A stretch of 64,000 nucleotides of DNA from positions 1-64,000 of the forward strand of contig CBFFRP010000289.1 of the NCBI GenBank assembly GCA_965644295.1, read 5' to 3'. The notes under the pieces were generated by a model. That model was given only the letters and a program-made list of their open reading frames with translations. It was not told the origin of the DNA and did no database searches. Positions within the stretch are counted from its first letter, which is position 1. Each line of letters starts with the position of its first letter. The translations under genes were made by a program, and so were the position numbers. The DNA comes from Paraphysomonas bandaiensis (lineage: Eukaryota; Chrysophyceae). Positions 11,067 through 21,783 of the stretch are shown here, in pieces.

Positions 11067-11948
11067 CTACGGGTATGTTATCAACGGGCTGGCATAGGAT
11101 GATGGTCTACGCGTTAACGGAAGCAATTTTTCAGTTTCTCTCTCGGTGGCAGGTATAACCGGGTTGAGACCTAGCGCTTTGATTAGACCTTTCGTAATTG
11201 GTATCATCCACATCACAGACAGGCCCCACAGCAACATAATAACAGCAGGATACAAGACTCTTTCTGGACCACTCATTATTGCCCAAGTTTGTTCAGGGTA
11301 GGTGACAATATCGCTGTGAAATATCCATAACCACACCGGGAAAAGCGCAATACGGAATACAAGGAAACCCAACCAAAGTGCAAAGCCTGCGAATGCGGTT
11401 ACAATCTTCGCATAGTAATGATCAGGAGGAAAACAATTAAGAGAAATGCCTAAAATTGATAATGGTCCAGTAGTTAGTTCACAGCAGCCTGCTAACAGAC
11501 CCCAGAAGTGCATGTGATGCACAACTAGCGCATTTGCAAAACACACAGTGGAGAAAATATGATGAGCGGTCATTTGCCATAACAGACCCTTCTCGTTGTC
11601 CCAAAGTAAAATCGTTTGCACTGGTATATGCAGCAACATCCGAGAAACATACAGGTACATAAACCAGTAGGAGGATGGCGTGGACTCAGACCAGCGAGCG
11701 TCTACTGTATTTTCGTCTAACAGCTCCATGGACCCGGACACGGCAATGTAGGCAATAATTGGGAAAAACACAACCGAAAATAAATCATCAGCTACATTGA
11801 GGCGTCGCTTAAAATTCATTTCGCTAGCAGGGACTCGGATCTTCTCTTCGTACACGGGGATATCGAGCCCATACGACAACAGGATGCCTGCCAGCATGCC
11901 CATGCCGACAATGAGTAGGGCGAAGACAAAGCTTGGCTCTGTACCCAT
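11067..11948 (-). CDS. TLC-domain (TRAM/LAG1/CLN8) multi-pass membrane protein, TLCD/TMEM56-like
   Basis: A single exon of about 293 aa, starting at the ATG at 11948. At least six to seven hydrophobic segments are visible, beginning with FVFALLIVGMGMLAGILLSY. The family-defining His pair is in LLWQMTAHHIFSTVCFANAL, and the FWGLLAGCCELTTGPLSIL block (TLC 'E-S/T-P' region) follows. TLC proteins include ceramide synthases and small TLCD proteins that affect membrane lipid composition. The length and absence of a Lag1 motif extension favour the TLCD/TMEM56 group, so sphingolipid synthesis is not implied. The C-terminus is short and cytosolic-looking (ATERETEKLLPL). The assignment to the fold is firm; the substrate is unknown. 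Confidence 0.8.
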   Translation of the reverse strand: MGTEPSFVFALLIVGMGMLAGILLSYGLDIPVYEEKIRVPASEMNFKRRLNVADDLFSVVFFPIIAYIAVSGSMELLDENTVDARWSESTPSSYWFMYLYVSRMLLHIPVQTILLWDNEKGLLWQMTAHHIFSTVCFANALVVHHMHFWGLLAGCCELTTGPLSILGISLNCFPPDHYYAKIVTAFAGFALWLGFLVFRIALFPVWLWIFHSDIVTYPEQTWAIMSGPERVLYPAVIMLLWGLSVMWMIPITKGLIKALGLNPVIPATERETEKLLPLTRRPSSYASPLITYP

Positions 11949-12437
11949 TACCAATAGTAATCCGGTGTATATTGCAAAAAATAACCCTGCCTATACTATA
12001 TGGGAGGTGATATGGACTCCTTAACCAATGTTTCATATACGCACATATGCAGTATGCAGTATGCGTGGTGTGTGTATGTATCTTCGCACTCTACCCACCG
12101 CCGTTGTACAGAAATACAGTGCGTATATCTTCTCACTCCCTAAAACTGTGAAGCAAGAATAGTACGACGACTCCTCCCATATACTTGGAATGCCCAAGCA
12201 CATTAAATGATTAATTCTTCACGTACTATCTGTCTATTCATACCTTTAAATCTGAGTTACCTTGAAATCGTTGTCACACAATTCTTTTGGCCAAAGTCAA
12301 GACCTCCTTAAAACCGTTCTTGCCAAGTATTCTATAAGACTACAGTGCTGTATACCAGATCATTATGCTACCTAGCTACAGAGCAAAGTAGATACATATG
12401 ACACTGGCATGTACACTTCTCTCTTGTAGTGATTAGT
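11949..12437. promoter_or_regulatory. Divergent intergenic region between TLC and phosphatase genes
   Basis: The two genes point away from each other, so this 490-bp gap should hold both promoters. It contains TATA-like stretches (about 11995) and a short 'atgcagtatgcagtatgcg' repeat near 12048-12066. No defined binding site can be assigned. Confidence 0.4.
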
Positions 12438-13264
12438 ATGAATAAATCACCTCTGTATGTTATATTTGACTTTGACTGGTCGCTCATAAATGAGAACTCT
12501 GATACCTGGGTAAGCGAAGCAACCAGTCACTTGCACACTCACCTCTGACAGAGATTGATACACAGGTGGTGCAGACTCTCGCTCCTGATCTATACACAGA
12601 GCTAAGTGAGTTGGCGAGGAATGATGAAAGCGGGTTTAAGAATCAGTGGACCAAACTCATGGATCACATTGTAGGCAGAATGATGACAGAGCGCGGCGTG
12701 TCGATCGGTAGTCTCAATGAAGCCTTACGTAATATTCCCATATTCAAAGAGATCGTTACAGCTATTAAGCTTGTCCATATGTCCGGTGCAAGATTAGCTA
12801 TATTAAGTGACGCGAATATGCACTATATATCTGTTATTCTGGACCACTTGGGCATAGCAGACTGCTTTTCTGATATTGTATCTAACAAGGCTGAAATAGA
12901 GAGCCCAACACAGTCCACTCAAACTCTCCGTATATTTCCGTATCAAAACGCTACTTCTCCACATCGGTGCGCTCTCTGCCCCTCCAACCTCTGCAAGGGC
13001 GGAGTTCTAGATTCCTGGAGAGCGACTGTCAGCGAGAATACCGGTAATAGTGCTGCCCACAGAGTTGTGTATATCGGAGATGGACGGGGGGACTTCTGTC
13101 CGTCATTACGTCTTGCAACAACAGACATAGTTTTGTGCAGGGAGGGATGGGCACTACACAATGCTATTCAGCAATCGTCTTCTGTTTGTGCTCAGGTTAT
13201 TCCATGGTCAACTGGTGGGGACGTATTGCGCGTGTTGGAGTTAATATTACAGGACTCCATATAG
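12438..13264 (+). CDS. PHOSPHO1/PHOSPHO2-type HAD phosphatase
   Basis: Two exons, 12438-12509 and 12566-13264 (256 aa), separated by a 56-nt intron (GTAAGC...ACACAG). Exon 1 carries the HAD nucleophile motif as VIFDFDWSLINENSDTW; the usual form is DFDxT, and here it is DFDWS with both Asp kept. Later family marks are present: ILSDANMHYI (motif II region), CALCPSNLCKGGVL (the Cys-rich CP.N.CK segment typical of PHOSPHO proteins) and VVYIGDGRGDFCPSL (motif III-IV with the Mg-binding Asp). Animal members hydrolyse phosphoethanolamine/phosphocholine or pyridoxal phosphate; the substrate here cannot be predicted. The gene appears intact and of normal family length. Confidence 0.88.
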
Positions 13265-14365
13265 CTAGAACGGTGATAGATAACCTATTTTTAATCGTTA
13301 GTCATGAGCAACAGAATAATATAATAATTACATGAGATATACAACTATGTTTGTGTTAGTGATTCAGTAATTCCTACTTCGAGAGTGTTTGACGTTAGTT
13401 CAGAGCCCCATTACCGAAGAGTGTACAGTAATGCAGCAGCGACTGGGATCTGGTATGTACCACTAATGGCCACAACCATCAAACCTCCTAGGGTTTTATC
13501 AGTTTTCGAAATATTACATTTTCTTTGACCTTTCAGACTTGGTACGGTAAAACGGTAATTGTTATACATAACACTAATACTGGAATTTTGCAGTTCGTAA
13601 TCATTGCAGTAGCCATCAATAATTCCGTTATGTAGTCATAGAATAAAACCAACCTAGTGACTACATCTCAATGCTACGATCTTTTTATTTTGATTCAGCG
13701 GTAAGGAATTCTTTTAGATCTGATGCAGCAGGAAACAATTTCCACGGCGAAATTAAAATTGCTCATTGTGGTCGTTTAGACTTATGGTAAGGTCTAATGT
13801 AGAGGCTCTCGAAGAATGGGGTTTACTAGGAGTTAAGAGTTGGAGGGATACAGTTTCAGTCTAATTCCTTCATGATATTGAGAATTGTCCCATGTGAGTT
13901 GGGATTGATGACAGGGTATATACATGACCCTTGCAGATACAATAAAGATATATATTAGTACCCTATCCAATGCTTGCTTAGCTTTCGAGATCATAGATCC
14001 GGTACAAAGTGGGTTCAAAGAAGTTGGACAGGAGAGTATCGTGAATTTGATGCGCGACACGATTATAGATATCATATCTTGTGATTGTCCACTGCGGCGC
14101 AAGGTGTCCGTAAATTGGGCAGGGTAGCAGGCAGCTCTGGAGTTTATGTGGTGTACGGGGGGCAGTATTCCGCTCTTGCAGCCGTATGTACGGATTGTAG
14201 TATGCTACGTACACAGTGATGCTGTATACGGTATACCAGTATACGGCGGTATACGTGTACTGTTCCATCCTATTCACCACTCTGCGCAGCTGCCCTCTGC
14301 ACACTGCTCTCCTGTATATATATATATAAACATACAGGAAGGTCAAGTTACTCTCACATAACTCC
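13265..14365. other. Intergenic region with palindromic GTATAC cluster upstream of NBS1
   Basis: The short open frame at 13924-14127 shows no recognisable motif and is not called. At 14222-14252 there is a cluster of palindrome-like units (GTATACGGTATACC...GTATACGGCGGTATAC), about 115 bp before the NBS1 start. Similar clusters precede the genes at 27606 and 46001. The cluster may be a promoter element. Confidence 0.4.
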
Positions 14366-17092
14366 ATGTGGGCCATCGAGTATGCGCACCCCTCTCATAA
14401 TGGAGGACATGTGGTGGTATCTCTTAGGGGCTCTCATATCGTTGTTGCCCGGAGAGATGGGGACGTCGTGTTCCCTAATGACAACAGCGTGTCCAGAAAA
14501 CACGCCCAACTGCAGGTGTCTAGTGAGGGGGTGTTTATCATTGATTCCAAGTCTTCTTTTGGCACATATGTGAACGGAGAGCGCATAGCCCCCCATCAGA
14601 GGGTGCCTCTCGCTTCAGAAGACTGCCTCAAGTTCGGTAATGACGCCAGCGCAGTGGTCTTGAGGAAATTATCATTTAAATTTTGCCCCACAAGACTAGA
14701 CAAGAGCGAAAAGGATAGACTAAAGAAAATGGCTAAGGCTGTTGGGGCTGTAATTGTCAAAAGCATAGATGACTGTACTCACTTATTTTGCAATAAGTTT
14801 TCCGCCACTGTGAAGACACTGACCGCAATTGTCATGAGAAAGCCGATAGTAAACCTCCAGTGGTTGGAATCATTTGCATTACCAGATGGCGTTGCAGTTA
14901 CTATACCAGATACCATGAAGTAAGTGCAATATAAATGTGTATAAGTTTAGCAGGGTAGAGTGATAGACGTCAACTTATGGATACGAATATGTGCTAAAAC
15001 TCACTGTATTGTGTTAGGTTTTGTCCAGACGGTACCAGTGTTATGACCCCTCCGTCGATTCTTATGTCGCCTCGCGACAACTTACTGCAGAAATTCGTCG
15101 TTCTTATTCCGCATGTCAGAGACGTAAGTGCACACTTCTGTCAAAATGGGGTGTTAGTGTATTGCGTGCTTTTGTCAGGAGCAATATAGGAGCATTCTTA
15201 CCCATTGTGGCGCTGAAGTTTATTCTCTAGTAAGTACGACATTGTCAAGGACTGTATTTTCTACGCCCTCTGTGCTGATGATATTGATATCGTGTATATT
15301 TTGTAGTATGTAAATAACAACACAGCCGGTGATTTGGAGGTTGAAGCCAGACGATTGCTGAGCACCTGCAAAGATCGTGACGCAGTTGTTTTCCTTGATG
15401 AGTGTTACGGTCCAGATGTACAGGTATTTGAAATCTAGTTCTATGTCATTTTTCTGTGATTGCTATGGCTCCACGCATCCAACCGCATGTGTGGTTTAGA
15501 AGTTGTGGTTGTAGATATGAGCCTCTTATATTTTTGTGGTGATTGTTTCAGCTTGCATGCATTTAATATCCATTAATTCTTCCTGGTTGATATACTACAG
15601 ACTACAAAACTGGTGCAACAGCTACGCGTTAGCTTTTTAGGATCTGGGGATTTGGCTACGGCGGTCTTTAGATTGACACCGCCAGTCCTGATAACGAATG
15701 GTTACTTTCCTTTTGTATTTGGGGTTAACGCTAATATATTTGATATAGAGATGTTGTCTCAACGGGCTTTAAGTCAGTACCAATCTCAGATGAACTCTCA
15801 GTCAAACATGTTATCGCAGATACATGCCTGCGGTGAACCCGAGCCCAAGGGGTATCTCCCTGAAGAAAACTGTGATGGTTTCAATCGCAGTACTACGCTG
15901 GTTCAGTCTGAAGTTATAAATGCCTGTGAAGATTGTAATTTTACTGACGAAGAAGGACACAAAGAAAAAGTTCAAACGAAAGAAATTATTATTGAAGAAA
16001 AAAGTGGAGAACAACTACCTGCGCATCAGGCGGAAGGAATCGCGGTGGAGTCCAAGGAAGTATCAGATCAAGCTCCGCTGCGAGAGATGACACTTAAAAA
16101 AGAAATCGAAGAAGAGGAATTTAATTTTAAAGGCGTCCAATGCGTTGGTGACGATAAGAGACTACCTAAAGAAGAGTATGATAGACAGATCCCCGTAATT
16201 CGTTATGATGAAGACGAAGCTCACATACATTTTTCACATGCACGAGAAAAAGAGGTTGCCACCAAAAAGTGTGATACAAGCATGGATGCTGGAGATAATA
16301 TTCCACGATGTCGATTGAAGAGAAGTATTGGTAAAAAGTCCTACTTTGGTGTTCTTGTGTCATATATTTTATTTACAGGTAATGTTGAGGACTGCATCCG
16401 TGCAAAGCGGTCGAAACCCGATCAATCACTCGCTGAAGATTACCAAGATCTACCTCAGGGTTTGTTGATCGATGTTGAATGTAGTGGCTCGCCAAGCGAT
16501 GGCAATGGCGTAGTTTCAACAGGACGACCACAACCTGATGCAGATGGATGGATTTCACTTTCTTGCCACTCTTCTGGATACGAAGTATCACATACCCTCA
16601 TAGGTGATGAGAGGTGTCTTGAGGCTGATCCAGAGTGCTCAAGCAGTAATACGTACATGCAACCAGTTGTTATTGAGAAGACATTTCAACTCAGAACCCC
16701 TGTTAGTGGCTCTATCGGCAACGCCAATAGCTCTGACATGTCCTGGTCTAGCAAGAAAGACAATAAACGATTTAAGAAAAATATTGTGCGGAGAGTAAGC
16801 GGTGCGCCACTCAGGCTACAGAACATGGTGCGCGTTCTTCCAAAGGAAAGCGAGCGAGAAATTCTGGTAAGGTTGATGTGTGTGGCTTGAAGTGTGCACT
16901 AATGTTCTAATATCTATTTGGGTAGTTACGCCAAAACTATGAACAGGAAGCACAATCATTGGCAGACAAAGATACATTATTTTCCGACAGGTATATATTT
17001 TGTAAAAGTTTTTAATGCTTTCATTCATTGGTGGTTCAATGTTCAGAGTTAAAAGTGCAAAGAAAACACAGAAAAGGTTATTTGGTTTTTGA
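14366..17092 (+). CDS. NBN: Nibrin/NBS1 homologue (MRN complex)
   Basis: Known role: nibrin joins Mre11-Rad50 at double-strand breaks and recruits ATM. Eight exons are inferred: 14366-14919, 15018-15123, 15179-15229, 15307-15423, 15601-16330, 16379-16866, 16926-16990 and 17047-17092 (about 718 aa; human 754). Residues 1-100 form an FHA domain (VVARRDGDVVF, NSVSRKHAQLQV, SSFGTYVNG). A BRCT-like region follows (CTHLFCNKFSATVKTLTA, IVNLQWLESF), then a second one assembled from exons 2-5. The middle is acidic and disordered. The C-terminus has DNKRFKKN, matching the Mre11-binding NFKxFxK motif, and LRQNYEQEAQSLADKDTLF, matching the ATM-binding LRQE...ESLADDLF tail. Every splice join preserves frame. 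Similarity at both ends makes the identity convincing although no search was run. Confidence 0.87.
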
Positions 17093-17449
17093 CGATCGTT
17101 TAAAATCGTCTGTTGTGAGTGCGATGCACGTAGTTAGTGTATCCTGTGTTTTGCACAACTAGATGGTCATGTGCGTGTGTCCACTATATGTTTTCTAATG
17201 TTCGTTTGTAGTCGTAGTAAATAGTTGTGTAGCTGTAGTATATATATAATAAAAATTTTTGGGCAATCTAGATTTTATTATCAACATATGACATATTTGA
17301 GTGGGTAAACTTAATAACTTTAAATTAATTGAACGTTGGGCTCACCCAATAATCAATAAGTAAAATTATAATGAACATCTTTTTCTGAGTACTACAATAT
17401 GATGTGATATATGTATTGCGCAATAGAAGTGAGTTAATAGTGTGCAACA
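17093..17449. other. AT-rich intergenic, no gene recognised
   Basis: This is the 3' flank of NBS1. No coding or repeat structure was recognised. Confidence 0.4.
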
Positions 17450-17655
17450 TGTGAAATCAACTTGTTGAAGGTCTTTTATTTAGAAATAGGCGTTAAAAAC
17501 TCGTTCCAATATAGTGGCTAGTTGAATGCTAGATCTACTAGTTAGACCTCTACCCATAACTAATCAGCACAAATTCTATTATCCTACTATTTAGCGCTAC
17601 AGAAGTTGCTTGTGCGTCGCCGCAAGCACCAAGGTGCAACCACTTCCGTTCATGA
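17450..17655 (+). repeat. Dispersed repeat, right-end copy with two-hairpin core
   Basis: This copy aligns closely with 49415-49610 and, inverted, with about 37125-37285. It contains the core GCTTGTGCGTCGCCGCAAGC followed by ACCAAGGTGCAACCACTTCC (17610-17647). The core can form CTTGTGCG/CGCAAG and GCAC/GTGC hairpins. No open frame is present. It appears to be one end of the ~485-bp element described at 36808-37292. Confidence 0.75.
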
Positions 17656-17704
17656 AATCAACTTATAGGTAAATACAGTTACAAATTATGAAGTGACTAT
17701 ATAA

Positions 17705-18797
17705 CAGGGCTGCGTATCAATTAATTGTCAATTATTGAAATTGGGACATCAAATCATAATTGCAATATTATAATTGACTCCAGCTTGATTCAATTAATTG
17801 ATGTTTAAAACCCCACTTTTTTATTCTAAAAAGTTGTTAAAAAACAGCATTTTTAGGATAAAAATCGAAGATAGGTGAAAGTCTATAATATCCATAGGAT
17901 TATCTATTATCTCCTATAGTAATTCATTTAACTTAATTAGCGATAAATGAGCGACAAACTAGCACCAGAAGTCATTGCACGAGTGTTATTAGAGAAAGTA
18001 AATGATAATAACAACGGCGAGGCTGCAATAGAGATTTGTCCTGTAGGAAAAGGGGCTCCACATTTTCCGTGTTTGACCGCTACTTGCTTCTATCATTCGA
18101 GTTTGGTTCCCACGTGTTAAGTCTAATGCCAAGAAGTAAAAAGGAGCATGCCAAGCTCGTGCAATACGGGAGGAATAGGAATTGTTTCAACTAGTATCCT
18201 TACAATATTACAGAAGTAAGGTAAGCACCAGCTTGACCTCTACGACGTTTGTACATTATTTGACGAACCCTTCATAATGCACCCGATTGTTGAGCGTCAT
18301 CTGGGCGACAGCGCTGCTATTATTCTTAACGTTGCTTTCGAAAAGGCAGTCGTGAGATTCAATGTGGCAACGAAAGGATCAAACTAAAATATTTTTGCTC
18401 GATGAGGAAGAAGAAGATTATGACGGTGCGAGTCTAGTTCCGAATGATGACGCAGCGCAACGTTTGATGGTAGCAGGCAGCGGAAGCGAGCAAGACTCGT
18501 TACCGCAGCATGCCACAATCAATAAGGTTGAAAGGTTGTTCAGTATTCCGTAGAGCTACGACTGTTATGACGGGCTTGCTCAAGAGCTTTACTCCTCAAC
18601 ATTTAAGAGCTAATTATGTTTTTACGCATGAATCGTCGCCTCTGGAATGAAATGACAGTTGAGGTAGCTTTATTGGCAGCTAGTGTATTTTAGTACTAAA
18701 AATAATTGCAATGATTGAAATTGAGACAGTAAGTAATAAATTATAATTGACTACAACCTGTGTCAATTAATTGGTAATTAATTGATACGCAGCCCTG
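17705..18797 (+). mobile_element. hAT-superfamily element with 8-bp target duplication and transposase remnant
   Basis: The inverted ends start CAGGGCTGCGTATCAATTAA (17705) and close ...TTAATTGATACGCAGCCCTG (18797). The perfect 8-bp repeat CTATATAA flanks the element at 17697-17704 and 18798-18805. CAGGG-type ends with 8-bp duplications define hAT. Inside, an open segment from about 17946 starts MSDKLAPEVIARVLLEKV, and near 18480-18700 there is NKVERLFSIP and LKSFTPQHLRANYVFTHESS. The latter resembles the C-terminal hAT dimerisation block (SERLFS...L.p.....L...). Stops separate these pieces. At 1.1 kb it is an internally deleted, non-autonomous copy. Confidence 0.85.
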
Positions 18798-18805
18798 CTA
18801 TATAA

Positions 18806-19730
18806 GATATAAATACGGTATAGGAGTGACTGGTGATCATATGATAAACAGGACTTTCTGAGAACAATGTTCACGAGATGTTACATGAATATGTTAAAAA
18901 GTGTTGAGATTAATATTTATAAGTTTTTCTTAGAAGTACATAGTGTGCAACAAAGCAATAAGGTTAAGGTTAAGGTTAAAGTGTAGAGCAAGGTCAGCAT
19001 CAAAGAAAATTTATATTCTAACAGTAGTGAGTATCTTGTTATTAGCAATAGATGTGTAAGAGTTAGAACTAATTTAGTATTGCAATTTAACTACTAACGC
19101 AGTGAGAAAAGAATGTTGATATATCTGACATCTGCTAACTTCAGGATTTTGAGTCCTTAAGATGAACAGCCCGAATGCTTGACTTCAGGAGGCATTCTTT
19201 TCTCATCGTTCATTGATATTCGCTGTAGTTATATTATTTCAACTACCACTCAATATTATCATACTTTAATATTTCAGAATTCATAAAGCCTACCAACTTC
19301 AATGACCATTCGATTTTAATAAAGGTGATATCTGCATACCACGCGGGATAAAATTTTATCCTGATATGTATGGCTAATGTTATTTAAACTTAATACCACA
19401 TGTCGTACTAAATTTTTCTTCGCGCAATGTTTTGGCTTTAACGTGATGTGTCTGCAATTATTTCGATTAAGTTTCCAACTACTGCAGGATTAAGCAATTA
19501 CGAAAATGGGTAACAGCAAAATGGTATGAGTCCATCGTTCAATTAGGCATGTAGACCCTTCGATCGACAGTGTATTATTACTAGATACTTTAATTCATGT
19601 CTTTATATAGCAGTGAGAATATAAACACGATGGTGAAGTACAAATATACTCCACCATATATCTACTATATATAACATACGAAGTATACATAATTATAGTG
19701 CACTCTAGCCTCATGTGATCCTGTAATCGA
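18806..19730. other. Intergenic with fragments of dispersed repeats
   Basis: At 18960-18979 there is a short 'ggttaa' tandem. At about 19035-19200 a block (AGAGTTAGAACTAATTT and GAATGCTTGACTTCAG) matches parts of the repeat around 32630-32810. No gene was recognised. The interval ends at the RING1-like gene's stop codon. Confidence 0.45.
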
Positions 19731-20776
19731 TTATTTTTTCCATTCGAAGTACACAATCAAAGAGGACTCCTTATCCCACACGTCGTAGCATACGTCTTTG
19801 AGAAGAATCGCACCATGCAGTTGGACTATCTGTATGGAAACCAATGTCAGACAGGTACAAAAGTAGCTAAGACTACAAATGAAAACAAGAACTATGCTCA
19901 AATAAATAATAGCAACAAAACTATTTTAAGTCAAAAAGCAAACACCAAAAAATGGGATCGTTCGACTTCTCACCTGTCCATTGCATGACATACTAAACTG
20001 GATGTTATTCACATCGCAACCAACAAAGCTTTCATCAAGGACAATATAATGCTTCAGTACGTTTAGTGTCCAAACTGCAGGGGCACAGAGATAAGGTCGT
20101 TTTAGTTGCAGTTCGCCAACCTGTGAATAGCGATTACTTCACAACGAAGCGGTGTAGTAATGCTTGCGAATTAGGCTTCTATATGGCGCGAATCAATTCA
20201 ATACAATTATACCAGAGCGGTTTCATTTGTACCACGTACATGTTGCAGGCCTAAGTTCACATAGTCATCATTTCTGGTAGCTGTTCGCTTCGAACCGGAA
20301 AGTGTCTGTGGTTTATAAGACCTAGATTTGCATGACGCTGCTCTAGACGCAATTTCGTCAGCTGAAAGCGGCGGAGGTAAACCTTTTCTAATTTCGGCAG
20401 CTTTTTCTCGTATAGCCATGACATGTTTTTCATGGCTCTCGCGGGCCTGTTCAAGTATTTGTTGGGATTCAATCGATTCTCTCTCTACTTCTTCTAGTAT
20501 CGGCTGCACGGTATTGACAATACCAGCAACCACAGAGTCCTGTTGAAAGTACCGCTTGGAGGGGATATTTATGACGCAGATGGGACAGCTCAATTTATCA
20601 GTCCTGTTATCGCAGATACCACTAGCACAATCACGGCAGAATCTGTGCAAGCACAGTTTGAGCACAGAGGTGTTGACGAGGGGCGCCAGACACACAGGAC
20701 AGATAAGGAGCGACCGCAGCTTGGAGGCAGATATATGGCCCGTATCGCTGTACCGCTCTCTTAGATCATTGCTCAT
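19731..20776 (-). CDS. RING1/RNF2-like E3 ligase with RAWUL domain (Polycomb PRC1 type)
   Basis: Three exons are inferred: 20776-20233, 20074-19974 and 19829-19731 (247 aa); the joins keep frame. The ATG at 20776 is the first in frame. Near the N-terminus a C3HC4 RING reads LICPVCLAPLVNTSVLKLCL, then HRFCRDC and SCPICVINIPSKRYF. Its order, including the 'LHRFC.DC' and 'P.(K)SKR' elements, resembles RING1/RNF2 more than other RING families. A charged helical linker follows. The C-terminus made by exons 1-3 (VNLGLQHVRVWTLNVLKHYI; ILLKDVCYDVWDKESSLIVY) fits a RAWUL ubiquitin-like fold. Family members monoubiquitinate histone H2A. A different RING+RAWUL subfamily (PCGF) is possible. The exon 2-3 model is inference. 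Confidence 0.72.
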
Positions 20777-21270
20777 ATCAGTCACAGCCTGTGCACTATA
20801 AGCTACACGCTGTGAGTGTGAGTGGATTCCATTGCTGTGCTCTGCGGTGTTGTGCTCTTTCGGGTTGGTCTGGTATGGACACTGCTGGGAGTCGTACTCT
20901 GCTGTATTATGTAGAGTACAGCAGCTGTGAAGTGGGTAGATATTCTTGCTTCTGTACGGCTCAAACCGGCATCATGTGAAGTATATGTACATGTGTATGT
21001 ACTATATGTAGGATTCCTACCCGCGTATCGGCATCCGGTGTATATTTTTGTTCACATATGCCTCTAATATTGAGACAACAATTATGTGTAATACAGCCGT
21101 AGTTGTATGTAAGTAATATAGAGTATTTTTATTACAATTAATTACCGAATAATAAGATGCTGACTGCCGATACGCGTGTACTGCTGTGTGTGTGTATCGC
21201 ATCATATCATACGCACATATCTGTACCCACAGGGACAGTTCTGAAGTCACTACACTCAATAAATATTGTC
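20777..21270. promoter_or_regulatory. Divergent promoter region of the RING1-like and MsrA genes
   Basis: The flanking genes diverge. A palindromic GTACAT...ATGTAC cluster is visible near 20985-21010. No specific factor site can be assigned. Part of the right side may be 5' UTR, or coding if MsrA starts at the upstream in-frame ATG at 21157. Confidence 0.4.
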
Positions 21271-21783
21271 ATGAATTTCTTCAGCAGGTCGGATAGTACT
21301 GAAGGCGTTATATGTCCGAAGATGGACCCTCCATTGATGACACCCTCGATTGAAACTGCAGATCTGTGTCTGGGATGATTCTGGGGGCCTGATGTCGAGT
21401 TCAGTGCTATGAACGGCGTCAGGCAAGTTACCGTCGGATATGCCGGAGGAAAGAAAGAGTTTCCCACTTATCGGTCAATTAAAGACCACACAGAGGCTGT
21501 TAGAGTGGAGTATGACCCTGCTGTTATATCGTATGCTGGGATACTGCAGTCATATTTCGATCAAGTAGGAGGGAGCATGTTCTACCCTAGCTTCAGCAGA
21601 CAATACAGAAATGCGATTTTGGTGCATAATGATGAACAACGCCGTGTCGCTAAGTCGATGATTTCGAAGTATGCAGCCAATGGGAGGGAAGTCCACCTCG
21701 CCATAGAAGACGCAACGGACTTCTATCGTGGCGAAGAATATCACCAGAAGTACCTTATTAAATCTCAACGGTCGAGCCTATAA
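21271..21783 (+). CDS. msrA: Peptide-methionine (S)-S-oxide reductase A with probable selenocysteine (TGA) active site
   Basis: MsrA reduces methionine-S-sulfoxide in proteins, using a nucleophilic Cys in GCFWG. Here one uninterrupted frame of 170 codons reads ETADLCLG-TGA-FWGPDVEF, so TGA (21376-21378) replaces exactly the catalytic Cys codon. Downstream family blocks are intact: VRQVTVGYAGG, PTYRSIKDHTEAVRVEYDP, FYPSFSRQYRNAIL and TDFYRGEEYHQKYL. No compensating intron or alternative frame supplies the Cys. Selenocysteine MsrA is known from Chlamydomonas and other algae and protists, so decoding as Sec is the favoured reading. There is no C-terminal resolving Cys (the end is IKSQRSSL). Alternatives are an inactivated copy or sequencing error. 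An in-frame ATG at 21157 could extend the N-terminus. No convincing SECIS was found by eye before 22600. Confidence 0.85.

Noticed and set aside
13924-14127. 67-codon plus-strand open frame upstream of NBS1
   Set aside because: No recognisable motif and no splice partner; it lies in the probable promoter region.
20207-20776. First reading of the RING gene as MAT1 (CAK assembly factor)
   Set aside because: The RING spacing and LHRFC.DC motif fit RING1/RNF2 better, and the downstream exons give a RAWUL-like end that MAT1 lacks.
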